Of a stretch of DNA of 25,751 nucleotides, positions 1 through 8,004 are shown piece after piece (the first letter of the stretch is position 1; every line of letters starts with the position of its first letter). The DNA is from an uncultured Planctomycetaceae bacterium. Its GTDB lineage: Bacteria; Planctomycetota; Planctomycetia; Pirellulales; Pirellulaceae. Under the pieces are notes generated by a model. The model was not told the DNA's origin. It saw only the letters and a program-made list of their open reading frames with translations, and did no database searches. Location: positions 1 through 25,751 of the forward strand of contig CAIYOB010001152.1 of the NCBI GenBank assembly GCA_903927685.1, written 5' to 3'. Made by a program: the position numbers and the translations under genes.

Positions 1-615
1 CCGGGCTCGGAGCGGCCCCGGGTCGCCTATCGCTGGGACCAGCCGTTGGCCGAGGGGAAGGTCTACACGGCTAGCCGCCCGTCGAGCGGCGAGTCCGGGA
101 ACCCGGACCGCGAAGGCCGCGAACTGACCAACGGCGTGGTGATCGCACCGACGGATTCGACCACCGTCGAGGCGATCCAACCGGCGACGGCGTTCTGGGA
201 CGCGGGCGAGCCGGTCTCGTTGATTGTGGACTTGGAGCGTGCGGTCACCGTCGCGGGCGTCCGCGTGAGCACGCACCAGCCCAACGCACGCTACTGCCAT
301 CCCGTCGGCATCGAGGTGGAACTGTCGGACGACGGCAAGCAGTGGCGAGCGGTCGGACGCATTCAGCACGATGACATTTTCTGCCCGCCGGGCGACTACG
401 AAGCCTGGGAGCACGACGACAGTCCCCAGTACGCCGACCTGCCCGCCGCGGGCCGGCTGGCGTATTCGTATCCGCTGGCATTTGACAAGTCGCAGCGCGC
501 CCGGTACATCCGTTTTGTGTGCTCGCCCCAAGAAGACCGCGGACTGGGCTTATCCGAATTGGCCGTGTACGGCCAGGTGACGGTGACGCCGTGGCCCAAT
601 GACATCCAACTGTGA
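1..615 (+). CDS. C-terminal part of a discoidin (F5/8 type C)-like protein, 5' truncated by window
   Basis: The frame is open from base 1 to a TGA at 613-615, giving 204 visible codons; no convincing start is present, so the gene begins upstream. The visible part reads as a galactose-binding-like jelly roll: a strand ending in LIVDLERAVTVAGVRVS, then VELSDDGKQW, RARYIRFVCS and a closing LGLSELAVYGQV. This order (ligand-facing strand, 'D.G..W', 'ARYIRF', 'L.EL.VYG') is typical of F5/8 type C domains, which bind sugars at the ends of secreted enzymes. The stop lies 26 bp before the GH38 gene start, so the two are probably co-transcribed. The catalytic or structural part of the protein is outside the window, so its overall function is unknown. 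Confidence 0.75.
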   Translation, partial: PGSERPRVAYRWDQPLAEGKVYTASRPSSGESGNPDREGRELTNGVVIAPTDSTTVEAIQPATAFWDAGEPVSLIVDLERAVTVAGVRVSTHQPNARYCHPVGIEVELSDDGKQWRAVGRIQHDDIFCPPGDYEAWEHDDSPQYADLPAAGRLAYSYPLAFDKSQRARYIRFVCSPQEDRGLGLSELAVYGQVTVTPWPNDIQL

Positions 616-629
616 CATTGTGACATTTC

Positions 630-634
630 AGGAG
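630..634 (+). promoter_or_regulatory. Ribosome binding site deciding the GH38 start
   Basis: AGGAG lies 7 nt before the ATG at 642. Another in-frame ATG at 636 would leave only one base after the AGGAG, so 642 is the likelier start. Confidence 0.7.
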
Positions 635-641
635 AATGCTC

Positions 642-3600
642 ATGACTGCCGTTTTCACGATCCTCGCCCGCTCGCCGCTGGCCGCCGCGGTGTTGATTTT
701 GCTGGCCTCTGCCTCGTTGCCGCCGGGGACCAGTTCGGCCGCCGAATCCACCGTGCTGTGGGAGATCGGCAAGGCGGATAACGGCAACGCCGAGTTCGCC
801 TTGGCGCCGAACCGCTACGCCGAGTTCCGCGAAGACGGCTTTTTCGTCGTCGGCAAATCCGAATCGCAGCGGGACTGGCCGTACGTGCAGCCGGGGCCTG
901 CCGACGGCTGGGCGGGCGGATGCCCGCACACGTTCAGCGTGATCTTCGGGCTGAAGTCCGCGCCGGCCGAGGGCCAGTGCCAACTGCGAGTGGACTTGGT
1001 GGACACTCAGCGTCAGATTCCCCCGGAACTGCGAATCGCGGTCAACGGCCGCGAGTTCCCGCAGTCGCTGCCGCCGGGGGCGGGCGATGCGTCCGTGTTT
1101 GGCGACCCCGGTCAAGGCCGCGAGCGCCAGTTCGCGATCGAGTTCCCCGGCTCGTTGCTGAAGGCCGGGGCCAATGAAATCGCGATCACCACGCGGTCCG
1201 GCAGTTGGCTGCTGTACGATTGGCTCGGGCTGTCGACGCCAGCCGGGCTGGAACTGGCCGAGGTCAGCGGCACCGTGATCGGCTCCGTCCAGTCGCCGCC
1301 GGTGCTAGTCGAGCGGGACGGGCAGCTGAAGCAACTGGTCCGGCTTGGCGTCCGGCATTTTGGCGACGCGGCTCAGGCCCGGATCCTGGTCGACGGCGCC
1401 GAGCCGGTCAGCCTGCCGCTGCAGACGGCCGCGCAGAGCCTGGAGGTGGCAGTTCCGGCCGTGCAGGAGGAAACGCAACTGGCCGTCCGCGTCGAGGTCG
1501 CCGGCCAGACGACGGCCCAGACCGTGACGCTTCAGCCGGTCCGCAAGTGGGTCGTGTACCTGTTGCCCCACTCGCACGTCGACATCGGCTATACGCACGT
1601 GCAGACCGAGGTCGAGCAGGCCCAGTGGAAATACCTGGAGATGGCGATCGAGACGGCTCAGAAGACGGCCGACTATCCGGCTGGGGCCCAGTTCAAGTGG
1701 AATGTCGAAGTGCTGTGGGCCGTGGAGAGCTACCTGAAGCAAGCCTCGCCGGAGAAACGCCAGCAGTTCATCGCCGCGGTCCAGAAGGGACAGGTCGGGC
1801 TGCAGGCGTTGTACGGCAACCAGCTGACCGGCCTGTGCCGTCCCGAGGAATTGTTGCGTCTGCTGACGTGCGCAGGGCAGGTGTCGCAGTTGTGCGGCCA
1901 GCCGATCACGTCGGCCATGATCACTGACGTGCCCGGCTACACCTGGGGCGTCGTGCCGGCGTTTGCCCAGAGCGGCGTCAAGTACTTCAGCATCGGCCCC
2001 AACGGCGGCGACCGGATCGGGCACACCGCGGCCGCTTGGGGCGATAAGCCGTTCTGGTGGATCGGCCCGAACGGCCGCGACAAGGTGCTCGCTTGGATGA
2101 CCGGCACCGGCTACTACCAGGTCTTTCAATCCGAACAGCGGCTGCTGGACTACCTCGGCCGACTGGCCGACAAGGGCTACGCGTACGAGTACGTCCAGGT
2201 CCGTCACTGCCTGGGCGACAACGGGGCTCCCGACGTGAACTTCCCGGAGCGGGTCAAGCAGTGGAACGAACGCTTCGCGTACCCGAAACTGGTCATCGCG
2301 ACGACCGACGAGATGTTCCGCGACTTCGAACAGCGGTACGGCGACCAGCTGCCGACGGCCCAAGGGGATTTCACGCCCTATTGGGAGGACGGCGCGGGCT
2401 CGAGTGCTCTGGAGACCGCCTTGAATCGGGCTTCGGCCGAGCGGTTGGTCCAGGCCGAGACGCTGTTTGCCTTGTTCCAGCCGCAGGCTTACCCGGGGGA
2501 CGAGTTCTATCAGGCCTGGCGGAACGTGCTGCTGTACGACGAACACACGTGGGGCGCGCACAACAGCATCAGCCAGCCCGACCATCCGTTCGTTAAGAGC
2601 CAGTGGGCGATCAAGCAGGCGTTCGCCCTCGACGGCGACAAACAGTCGCGGCAGTTGCTGGATAGGGCCGTGACGGCCCGCGGCGAGCCGGTCGTGCCGG
2701 AGGGCAAAGTCAACGCGATCGACGTCGTGAACACCCGATCCCTCGGCTGTCCGTACGGCCTGGTCGTGGTGCCACAGGAACTGTCGACGGCGGGAGATCA
2801 GGTCAAGACCTCGCTCACGACGCCCACCGGCATTCGTTCGCAACGCCTGACGACCGGCGAACTGGTCTTTCGGCCTTGCTGGGGCGCCTACCATAGTCGG
2901 CGGTATTACGTCACCGAGGGCTCGGCCCCAACCGCGAACTTCAAAGGGGCTCAAGCGGAGGGGAACACCCTGACCTGTCCTCGTTCGGCGGTCAGCGGAG
3001 CCCTGACGGTTCGTTTGGATGAGAAGACGGGAGCCATCGCCAGCCTGGTGCATGACGGGCACGAGTACGTCGACGCGACGGCCGCCACGGCCCTGAACGA
3101 CTACTTCTACCTGCCCGGCAGTGAGCTGAAGGGCCTGGCGCGGACCGGCCCGGTGACGATTTCCGTCAAGGAGCGCGGCCCGCTCGTGGCTTCGCTGGTC
3201 GTGGAATCGGAAGCCCCGGGCTGCCGTAAGCTGAGCCGGGAGGTCCGGGTGCATGCCTTGCGGAATTACGTCGAGATCATCAACACGGTGGACAAGCTGC
3301 CGGTGCGGGCCAAGGAAGGCGTCCACTTTGGTTTTGGCTTCCACGTACCGGAGGGCGTCGTGCGGATGGATGTGCCCTGGGGCGTCGTGCGTCCGGAGAC
3401 CGATCAGATCCCGGGGGCCTGCAAGAACTGGTTCACGGTGCAGCGTTGGGTGGACGTCTCGAACGACGATCGCGGAATCACCTGGCTGACGCCCGACGCG
3501 CCGCTGGTCGAAGTCGGCGGCGTGACGGCGAACCTGATCGGCTCCCTGTCCGATCCGGCGGCTTGGCTGGATCACTTGAGCCCGTCGCAGACGCTGTACT

Positions 3601-4022
3601 CGTGGGCGATGAACAACCACTGGCACACCAATTATCGGGCCGAGCAGGAAGGTCCGACGGTGTTCCGCTACGTGCTGTGGCCGCATGGCAGTTATGACCA
3701 GGCGGCCGTCGCCAGCTTTGCCCTGGAGTACGGCCAGGGACTAGTCGTTTGCCCGGCCCGCGGTCAATTGCCGGAGACCCCGCGTTTGTGGCTGTCCAAC
3801 CCGGAGGTGTTCGTCACGGCCTTGAAGCCTAGTGCCGACGGCCGCGGGTTGGTGGTGCGGCTGTTCGGCGCCTCCGGGCGGGATGCCGTCACCGAGTTGC
3901 ACTGGAGCGATCCCGCGCCGCGAGCCATTTGGATCAGCGACACCAGCGAGCAACCGCGCGAGGCGATTACAGGCCCAGTCCAGGTCCCCGCGTACGGCAT
4001 CGTCACGCTGCGGGCCGAGTAG
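642..4022 (+). CDS. Secreted glycoside hydrolase family 38 (alpha-mannosidase-like)
   Basis: The protein is 1126 residues from the ATG at 642. It starts with a hydrophobic signal-peptide-like segment ending near residue 30 (ASASLPPGTSSAA), followed by about 270 residues of beta-rich sequence. The GH38 catalytic domain begins near residue 305 with HSHVDIGYTH (H310, H312, D314, the metal-binding start of the family). ITDVPGYTWG carries D429, at the expected place of the catalytic nucleophile. DEHTWGAHNS (H635, H640) supplies a later His region. The remainder fits the beta-sandwich C-terminal part of GH38 proteins. The family hydrolyses alpha-mannosidic linkages with retention, using a divalent metal; the exact linkage cannot be read here. 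It follows the discoidin-like gene closely, suggesting glycan breakdown outside the cytoplasm. The family call is firm; substrate is inferred. Confidence 0.92.
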   Translation: MTAVFTILARSPLAAAVLILLASASLPPGTSSAAESTVLWEIGKADNGNAEFALAPNRYAEFREDGFFVVGKSESQRDWPYVQPGPADGWAGGCPHTFSVIFGLKSAPAEGQCQLRVDLVDTQRQIPPELRIAVNGREFPQSLPPGAGDASVFGDPGQGRERQFAIEFPGSLLKAGANEIAITTRSGSWLLYDWLGLSTPAGLELAEVSGTVIGSVQSPPVLVERDGQLKQLVRLGVRHFGDAAQARILVDGAEPVSLPLQTAAQSLEVAVPAVQEETQLAVRVEVAGQTTAQTVTLQPVRKWVVYLLPHSHVDIGYTHVQTEVEQAQWKYLEMAIETAQKTADYPAGAQFKWNVEVLWAVESYLKQASPEKRQQFIAAVQKGQVGLQALYGNQLTGLCRPEELLRLLTCAGQVSQLCGQPITSAMITDVPGYTWGVVPAFAQSGVKYFSIGPNGGDRIGHTAAAWGDKPFWWIGPNGRDKVLAWMTGTGYYQVFQSEQRLLDYLGRLADKGYAYEYVQVRHCLGDNGAPDVNFPERVKQWNERFAYPKLVIATTDEMFRDFEQRYGDQLPTAQGDFTPYWEDGAGSSALETALNRASAERLVQAETLFALFQPQAYPGDEFYQAWRNVLLYDEHTWGAHNSISQPDHPFVKSQWAIKQAFALDGDKQSRQLLDRAVTARGEPVVPEGKVNAIDVVNTRSLGCPYGLVVVPQELSTAGDQVKTSLTTPTGIRSQRLTTGELVFRPCWGAYHSRRYYVTEGSAPTANFKGAQAEGNTLTCPRSAVSGALTVRLDEKTGAIASLVHDGHEYVDATAATALNDYFYLPGSELKGLARTGPVTISVKERGPLVASLVVESEAPGCRKLSREVRVHALRNYVEIINTVDKLPVRAKEGVHFGFGFHVPEGVVRMDVPWGVVRPETDQIPGACKNWFTVQRWVDVSNDDRGITWLTPDAPLVEVGGVTANLIGSLSDPAAWLDHLSPSQTLYSWAMNNHWHTNYRAEQEGPTVFRYVLWPHGSYDQAAVASFALEYGQGLVVCPARGQLPETPRLWLSNPEVFVTALKPSADGRGLVVRLFGASGRDAVTELHWSDPAPRAIWISDTSEQPREAITGPVQVPAYGIVTLRAE

Positions 4023-4044
4023 GCGGCGCGACCCCCTGGTGTGG

Positions 4045-4115
4045 CACGGCTCACTTGCACACCGTCGAACAGCTCGTTTTGCTGTCAGGCTCACCCGGTG
4101 TGCGAGTTAGCCGTG
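4045..4115. repeat. Imperfect inverted repeat downstream of the GH38 gene
   Basis: The 19-base arms at 4045-4063 (CACGGCTCACTTGCACACC) and 4097-4115 (GGTGTGCGAGTTAGCCGTG) pair with two mismatches around a 33-base loop. It lies 22 bp after the GH38 stop. There is no following T-run, so an intrinsic terminator is not obvious; it may be a dispersed hairpin of unknown type. Confidence 0.55.
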
Positions 4116-4283
4116 CGCCGGGCGAGGACGGCCGAAAATCAGTGAAGCGAGGTTGCGTCCTACCCGCCCGCACTGCTGACTCGCCCGCCGGTTGAGTCGG
4201 GTCGCCGGACCTCAACCGTCTCGCGGCGGACGAGTAAGCAGTGCCACACCGCGCACGCAACTGGCTCCCTTCGGCGAGTTCAA

Positions 4284-4491
4284 CTAGACCTGCTGCAACA
4301 CGTATTGGGTCAGCCAGGCGGCAACGAGCCCCCAGGCAAAACTGAGCATGGTCAGCCCGCACCCAAAACTGCCGTTTTAATCGAATATCATCATCCGTTT
4401 GAAATACAAAATCGATCGCCAAACGCGCAGCCACTATTCCAAGCAGAACCACGGATGGATCGTAAGCCATCGCAAAACAGGGCAGTGACAT
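4284..4491 (-). pseudogene. Remnant of a DUF3307-type membrane protein gene (internally deleted, frameshifted)
   Basis: On the minus strand an ATG at 4491 opens MSLPCFAMAYDPSVVLLGIV followed by AARLAIDFVFQTDDDIRLKR. The hydrophobic helix followed by 'DFVFQTD' and a basic end resembles the first helix of DUF3307 membrane proteins ('..GDFVLQTD..'). At about 4376-4386 the reading frame changes. In the new frame GLTMLSFAWGLVAAWLTQYV runs to a TAG at 4284-4286, resembling the last membrane helix of the same family. The middle, normally some 150-200 residues, is missing. This suggests a gene collapsed by an internal deletion. It could also be chance hydrophobic translation; similarity is from memory of the family and was not searched. 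The surrounding DNA is more AT-rich than its neighbours, fitting decay. Confidence 0.4.
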
Positions 4492-4556
4492 TGGAATCTA
4501 GCTCTTAATGGCTATAACTAGCGAGCGCTATGAAATCGTTATTAGCGCGATAGCGA

Positions 4557-4590
4557 ATGCCGCTTATGCCGAGTTCGGCATAAGCGGCAT
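4557..4590. repeat. Perfect 34-base inverted repeat upstream of panD
   Basis: Two 16-base arms, ATGCCGCTTATGCCGA (4557-4572) and its exact reverse complement (4575-4590), flank a 2-base spacer. It is followed by AGTTTTGCG. The very short loop argues for a protein-binding or recombination palindrome over a plain terminator, though the trailing T-run leaves termination possible. The shorter CGCTAT (4527-4532) and ATAGCG (4550-4555) are also complementary. It lies between the DUF3307 remnant and panD. I see no gene in 4591-4845. Confidence 0.7.
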
Positions 4591-4845
4591 AGTTTTGCGA
4601 CCCATTTGCTGGGGGCAACTAAACGGGGTAGGTCTAATTTCGAGGCGTTTGGTCCTGTCCGGTTCAATCGTACGGCGTGCTGGATGGCGATGACCCTGGA
4701 ATCACCGGGGCTAGCGGGCTCCGGGGTGAATGGCTTAGAATGGCCGTCGGATGGGGCGGGACGCTCACGCTTTAGGCCCGACCCCTGGTATCGCACCACC
4801 GGGGGGCGCATGCCCGCCCGTTCGCCGCCAAGCCGATTAGCGCGT

Positions 4846-5241
4846 ATGACCAGCCCGAAGTATCGCACCCTGCTGAAGTCGAAGATACACCGCGTCCGCG
4901 TGACCGATGCCGATCTGCACTATGTCGGCAGCGTCACGATCGACCGCCGTCTGATGGAAGCCGCCGACATCCTCGAACACGAGCAGGTCGACATCTACGA
5001 CATCACCAACGGATCCCGCTTGACGACCTACGCGCTCTCGGGGCCGGCCGGGTCGGGCACCATCTGCATCAATGGCGCCGCCGCCCATCTGGTCCATCCG
5101 GGAGACCTGGTGATTATCGCTTCGTACGCCGTCTACGACGACCAGGATGCCCGCGCCCACCAGCCGCACATCGTCCTGGTCGACAAACAGAATCGGATCG
5201 CGTCCGAAGGCATGCCCAACGCCGAAGACGATGTGTGCTGA
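4846..5241 (+). CDS. panD: Aspartate 1-decarboxylase (pyruvoyl enzyme)
   Basis: The protein is 131 residues, close to the usual 115-140 of PanD. The enzyme decarboxylates L-aspartate to beta-alanine for pantothenate and coenzyme A synthesis in the cytoplasm. The N-terminus [20 protein letters not shown] matches the family, and the self-cleavage site is G28-S29 in HYVGSVTID, where Ser29 would become the pyruvoyl group. [10 protein letters not shown] holds the conserved Arg and Tyr near the active site, and [12 protein letters not shown] is the family's Gly/Ala-rich strand. The ATG at 4846 is chosen because upstream codons in the frame have no PanD similarity; no good ribosome binding site is visible. 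Its last 11 bases overlap the start of the HzsA-like gene, so the two are likely translated from one message, although no functional link is known. Confidence 0.95.
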   Translation: MTSPKYRTLLKSKIHRVRVTDADLHYVGSVTIDRRLMEAADILEHEQVDIYDITNGSRLTTYALSGPAGSGTICINGAAAHLVHPGDLVIIASYAVYDDQDARAHQPHIVLVDKQNRIASEGMPNAEDDVC

Positions 5242-7978
5242 CGCGCTTGCCACGCTATTTGCCGCGTTCTGGCTGGCCAACGGTGGCCAGGCCGGCGCCC
5301 CGGTGGAGCGTGAGACGCGCTGGAATTTCGAGCCGCCGCGGTCGATCCTATGCGTCCTGGGCGCCGGCGGCGCCGCGGCCCTGAGCGGCCCGTCGGCCCC
5401 AGCCGACCCTCTCGGAAGGCTTTCTCCCGCGGGGCGGCAGTACCTGGCACGGTTGGCGGATTTGGGACGTAGGCGAGCTTCCGCCGAACCTGACACCAAG
5501 CTGGCTGGCGACCTGCAGCAGTTCCTGGCGGACCAGATCCGCGGCGTGGGGCCGGTCGCGTTTGTGGCCCAGTATCCGTCGTGCCGGCCCGATGCCGCCG
5601 CCTGTGCGATCTGGCAGAGCGTGCCGGAGCGCTGGGGCTGCCGGATCTGCGTGCTCGGTCCGGCCGACGAGGACGCCCGGCCGCGGACGGTTTTTCAGGA
5701 TCCCGAGGGGGTGGTTTTCGACATGAACCTCTCCCTGGATGCCGCGATCCTGTTCTTCTCGTTCCGCCGGCGGACGGATGCATGTTGGCAGATCTACGAG
5801 ATCGGCGTCGATGGCCGGGGCTGGAAGAAGCTCAGCCGCGATCGGGCGCACAGTGACGTCAGCCCGGTGGAACTGCCCGATGGCGAACTGCTGTTCGTTT
5901 CCACGCGTGGCGGCGGATGCCTGGTCTCGGAGCGCGGTCCGCGCTCGAATCTGTACCGAATGAACCGCGACGGCAGCGGCGTGCGCAGTGTGAGCCAGAA
6001 CACGTTGGCCGATTTCTCGCCGCAACTGCTGCCCGACGGCCGCGTGCTGTTCACGCGGTGGGAATACGTGGATCGCGACCTGGACTATCGCCTGGGACTG
6101 TGGACTCAGCGACCCGATGGGCGGCAATTCCAGTTGTACTTCGGAAACACGATTCGCGAAGTAGGTGTCTTCTGGCAGGCACGCGGCGTCCCGGGCCACG
6201 CGGACTTGCTGGTGGCCACATTCGCTCCCGGGCATGGTTGGCCGTACGGCGCCGTCGGTCTGGTGACGAACCGGTCTGGGCCGGAGGCGGGACGCGACCG
6301 CGGTTTCGCCTGGCTGACGGACGAGTCGCTGGGCGTCGGCGATCGGACCGTCCATGCCGACGGGATGAGTTTTGGCGACATCGACGACGGCCGGCGGTTG
6401 GACATGGCGTTGCGCGACAGGTCGCTGCAGCCGGACCGCGAGCCGGCCGATCTCTCCCTGGCCCACGACTTGGAAGCTCGTGCCGGCCGCTGGCTCGATG
6501 CCGCTCGCCCGCTGTACCGAGATCCGTTTCCACTCAGCGATCACGTGTTCCTGGTATCCTACGCCGCCTCGGCCGCGGGCCGTTTCGACCTGTATCTGCT
6601 GGATCTGTGCGGGAACCGGATCCCGCTGTACGCTGATCCGCAACTGGGCTCCGTCTGTCCACTACCCTTGCGGCCGCGGGCGGTGTTCGCCACACCGCCC
6701 GTCCAGCCGCCGGCGGCAACCGGCGACGGCCTCGCAAGCGCATGGGGCACGGCCCTGGTCGCCGACGTCTATCGCGGCTTGTCCGGCATTCAGCGTGGTG
6801 AGGCAAAGTACCTGCAGATCATGGAGCAGGTGCCCAAGACGCACGAGTTCACCCGGCGCGCGTATGACCAATCGCCCGTGATGGGCTACGGCACGTACTA
6901 CGCCAAGCGTTGTTGGGGGCGAGTGCCGATCGAGCCCGACGGCTCGGCCCACTTCGAGCTGCCGGCGCTGCGGGAGGTGTACCTGCAGGTGCTGGATGCC
7001 GAGGGGCGGGAACTCCAGCGGCAGACGTCGTCGCTGCAAGTCATGCCCGGCGAAGTGCGGAGCTGCAGCGGCTGCCACGAACCGCGGAGCGCGACGCCGT
7101 CCATGCGGTCTTCGTTGCCGCTGGCCGCTCGCCGGCCGCCGACTCGTCCTGTCCCGCCGCCTTGGTCGCGTGACGGGTTGGTCGAGTTCACGACGGTTGT
7201 CCAGCCGGTTTTGGACAAACACTGCGTGGGCTGCCACAGCGGCCCGGCTCCGGGCGGCGGTTGGGACCTATCGGGCGACCGAACTCGCTTCTTCAACATG
7301 GCCTACGATCACTTGCTGGGGCGCAGCCGATCGTATCGCCAGCACAACCTGACGACGGGGGAAATGCTGTCGCAGGAGGCGGCCCGCGGCCTGCCGTTGG
7401 TCCATTTCTATTGGCTGCGGCGAGCCCCGACCGGGACGAATCCGCCTGGCTGGTCCGGTTCCCGCGTCAGCCGGCTCGCGGACTACCTGGAACCGGCACA
7501 CGTCGGTCACGAAGTCCCCTGGGAGGATCGCCAACGGATCTACACCTGGATCGACGCCAACGTTCCGTTCTACGCAGGCTACGCGGCCGCCCGCCCGTTG
7601 TCGCCCGGCGGCCGGGATCTTTACACGGACCATGCTACCGGCCGGAATTCGGCGTGGTACACTGAACGCTTCCTGGAGGTGTACCAGCGAAGGTGCCTCG
7701 GGTGCCACGGCGAGTTTCCGCATCCCAACGACCACGACCGGTTGTGGGACGGGCACTTCGCCTGGCTCAACTTGACGCACCCGGAGTGGAGTCCGGCACT
7801 GACAACGCACTTGGCCAAGCAGGCCGGCGGCCGCGGCGTCCCCACACGGCGCTGGGCGGACGAGCCGGCGTTGTTCTCCCAAACGACCGATCCCGACTAC
7901 GTCACCATGCTGGAAGCGATCCGACAAGGGCACCGGCAACTGGCCGCGGGGCCCTGCGGGGAAACCGACAGCCGTTGA
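5231..7978 (+). CDS. HzsA-like (hydrazine synthase alpha-related) c-type haem protein 1
   Basis: From the ATG at 5231 the product is 915 residues. The first 60 residues hold two weak hydrophobic stretches ([25 protein letters not shown]). A GTG at 5303 would place the second as a better signal peptide, so the start is uncertain. Residues ~190-480 read as beta-propeller blades with '[14 protein letters not shown]', '[12 protein letters not shown]' and '[12 protein letters not shown]', as in the middle domain of HzsA-related proteins. Three CxxCH haem c sites follow: CSGCH (612-616), CVGCH (665-669) and CLGCH (822-826). The family is named after the anammox hydrazine synthase alpha subunit, but such proteins also occur in planctomycetes that do not do anammox, where their reaction is unknown. 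An exported location is expected because haem c is attached outside the cytoplasm. The next gene follows after 26 bp. Confidence 0.8.
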   Translation: MCADALATLFAAFWLANGGQAGAPVERETRWNFEPPRSILCVLGAGGAAALSGPSAPADPLGRLSPAGRQYLARLADLGRRRASAEPDTKLAGDLQQFLADQIRGVGPVAFVAQYPSCRPDAAACAIWQSVPERWGCRICVLGPADEDARPRTVFQDPEGVVFDMNLSLDAAILFFSFRRRTDACWQIYEIGVDGRGWKKLSRDRAHSDVSPVELPDGELLFVSTRGGGCLVSERGPRSNLYRMNRDGSGVRSVSQNTLADFSPQLLPDGRVLFTRWEYVDRDLDYRLGLWTQRPDGRQFQLYFGNTIREVGVFWQARGVPGHADLLVATFAPGHGWPYGAVGLVTNRSGPEAGRDRGFAWLTDESLGVGDRTVHADGMSFGDIDDGRRLDMALRDRSLQPDREPADLSLAHDLEARAGRWLDAARPLYRDPFPLSDHVFLVSYAASAAGRFDLYLLDLCGNRIPLYADPQLGSVCPLPLRPRAVFATPPVQPPAATGDGLASAWGTALVADVYRGLSGIQRGEAKYLQIMEQVPKTHEFTRRAYDQSPVMGYGTYYAKRCWGRVPIEPDGSAHFELPALREVYLQVLDAEGRELQRQTSSLQVMPGEVRSCSGCHEPRSATPSMRSSLPLAARRPPTRPVPPPWSRDGLVEFTTVVQPVLDKHCVGCHSGPAPGGGWDLSGDRTRFFNMAYDHLLGRSRSYRQHNLTTGEMLSQEAARGLPLVHFYWLRRAPTGTNPPGWSGSRVSRLADYLEPAHVGHEVPWEDRQRIYTWIDANVPFYAGYAAARPLSPGGRDLYTDHATGRNSAWYTERFLEVYQRRCLGCHGEFPHPNDHDRLWDGHFAWLNLTHPEWSPALTTHLAKQAGGRGVPTRRWADEPALFSQTTDPDYVTMLEAIRQGHRQLAAGPCGETDSR

Positions 7979-8004
7979 GTTCGTCGAGCCTGAGGAGCCC
8001 CACC

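Noticed and set aside
1305..3686. A 793-codon open frame on the minus strand inside the GH38 gene
   Set aside because: Its translation is rich in Arg, His and Gln with no recognisable domain, and it is fully antisense to a gene with clear catalytic motifs. Long antisense frames are common in high-GC DNA.
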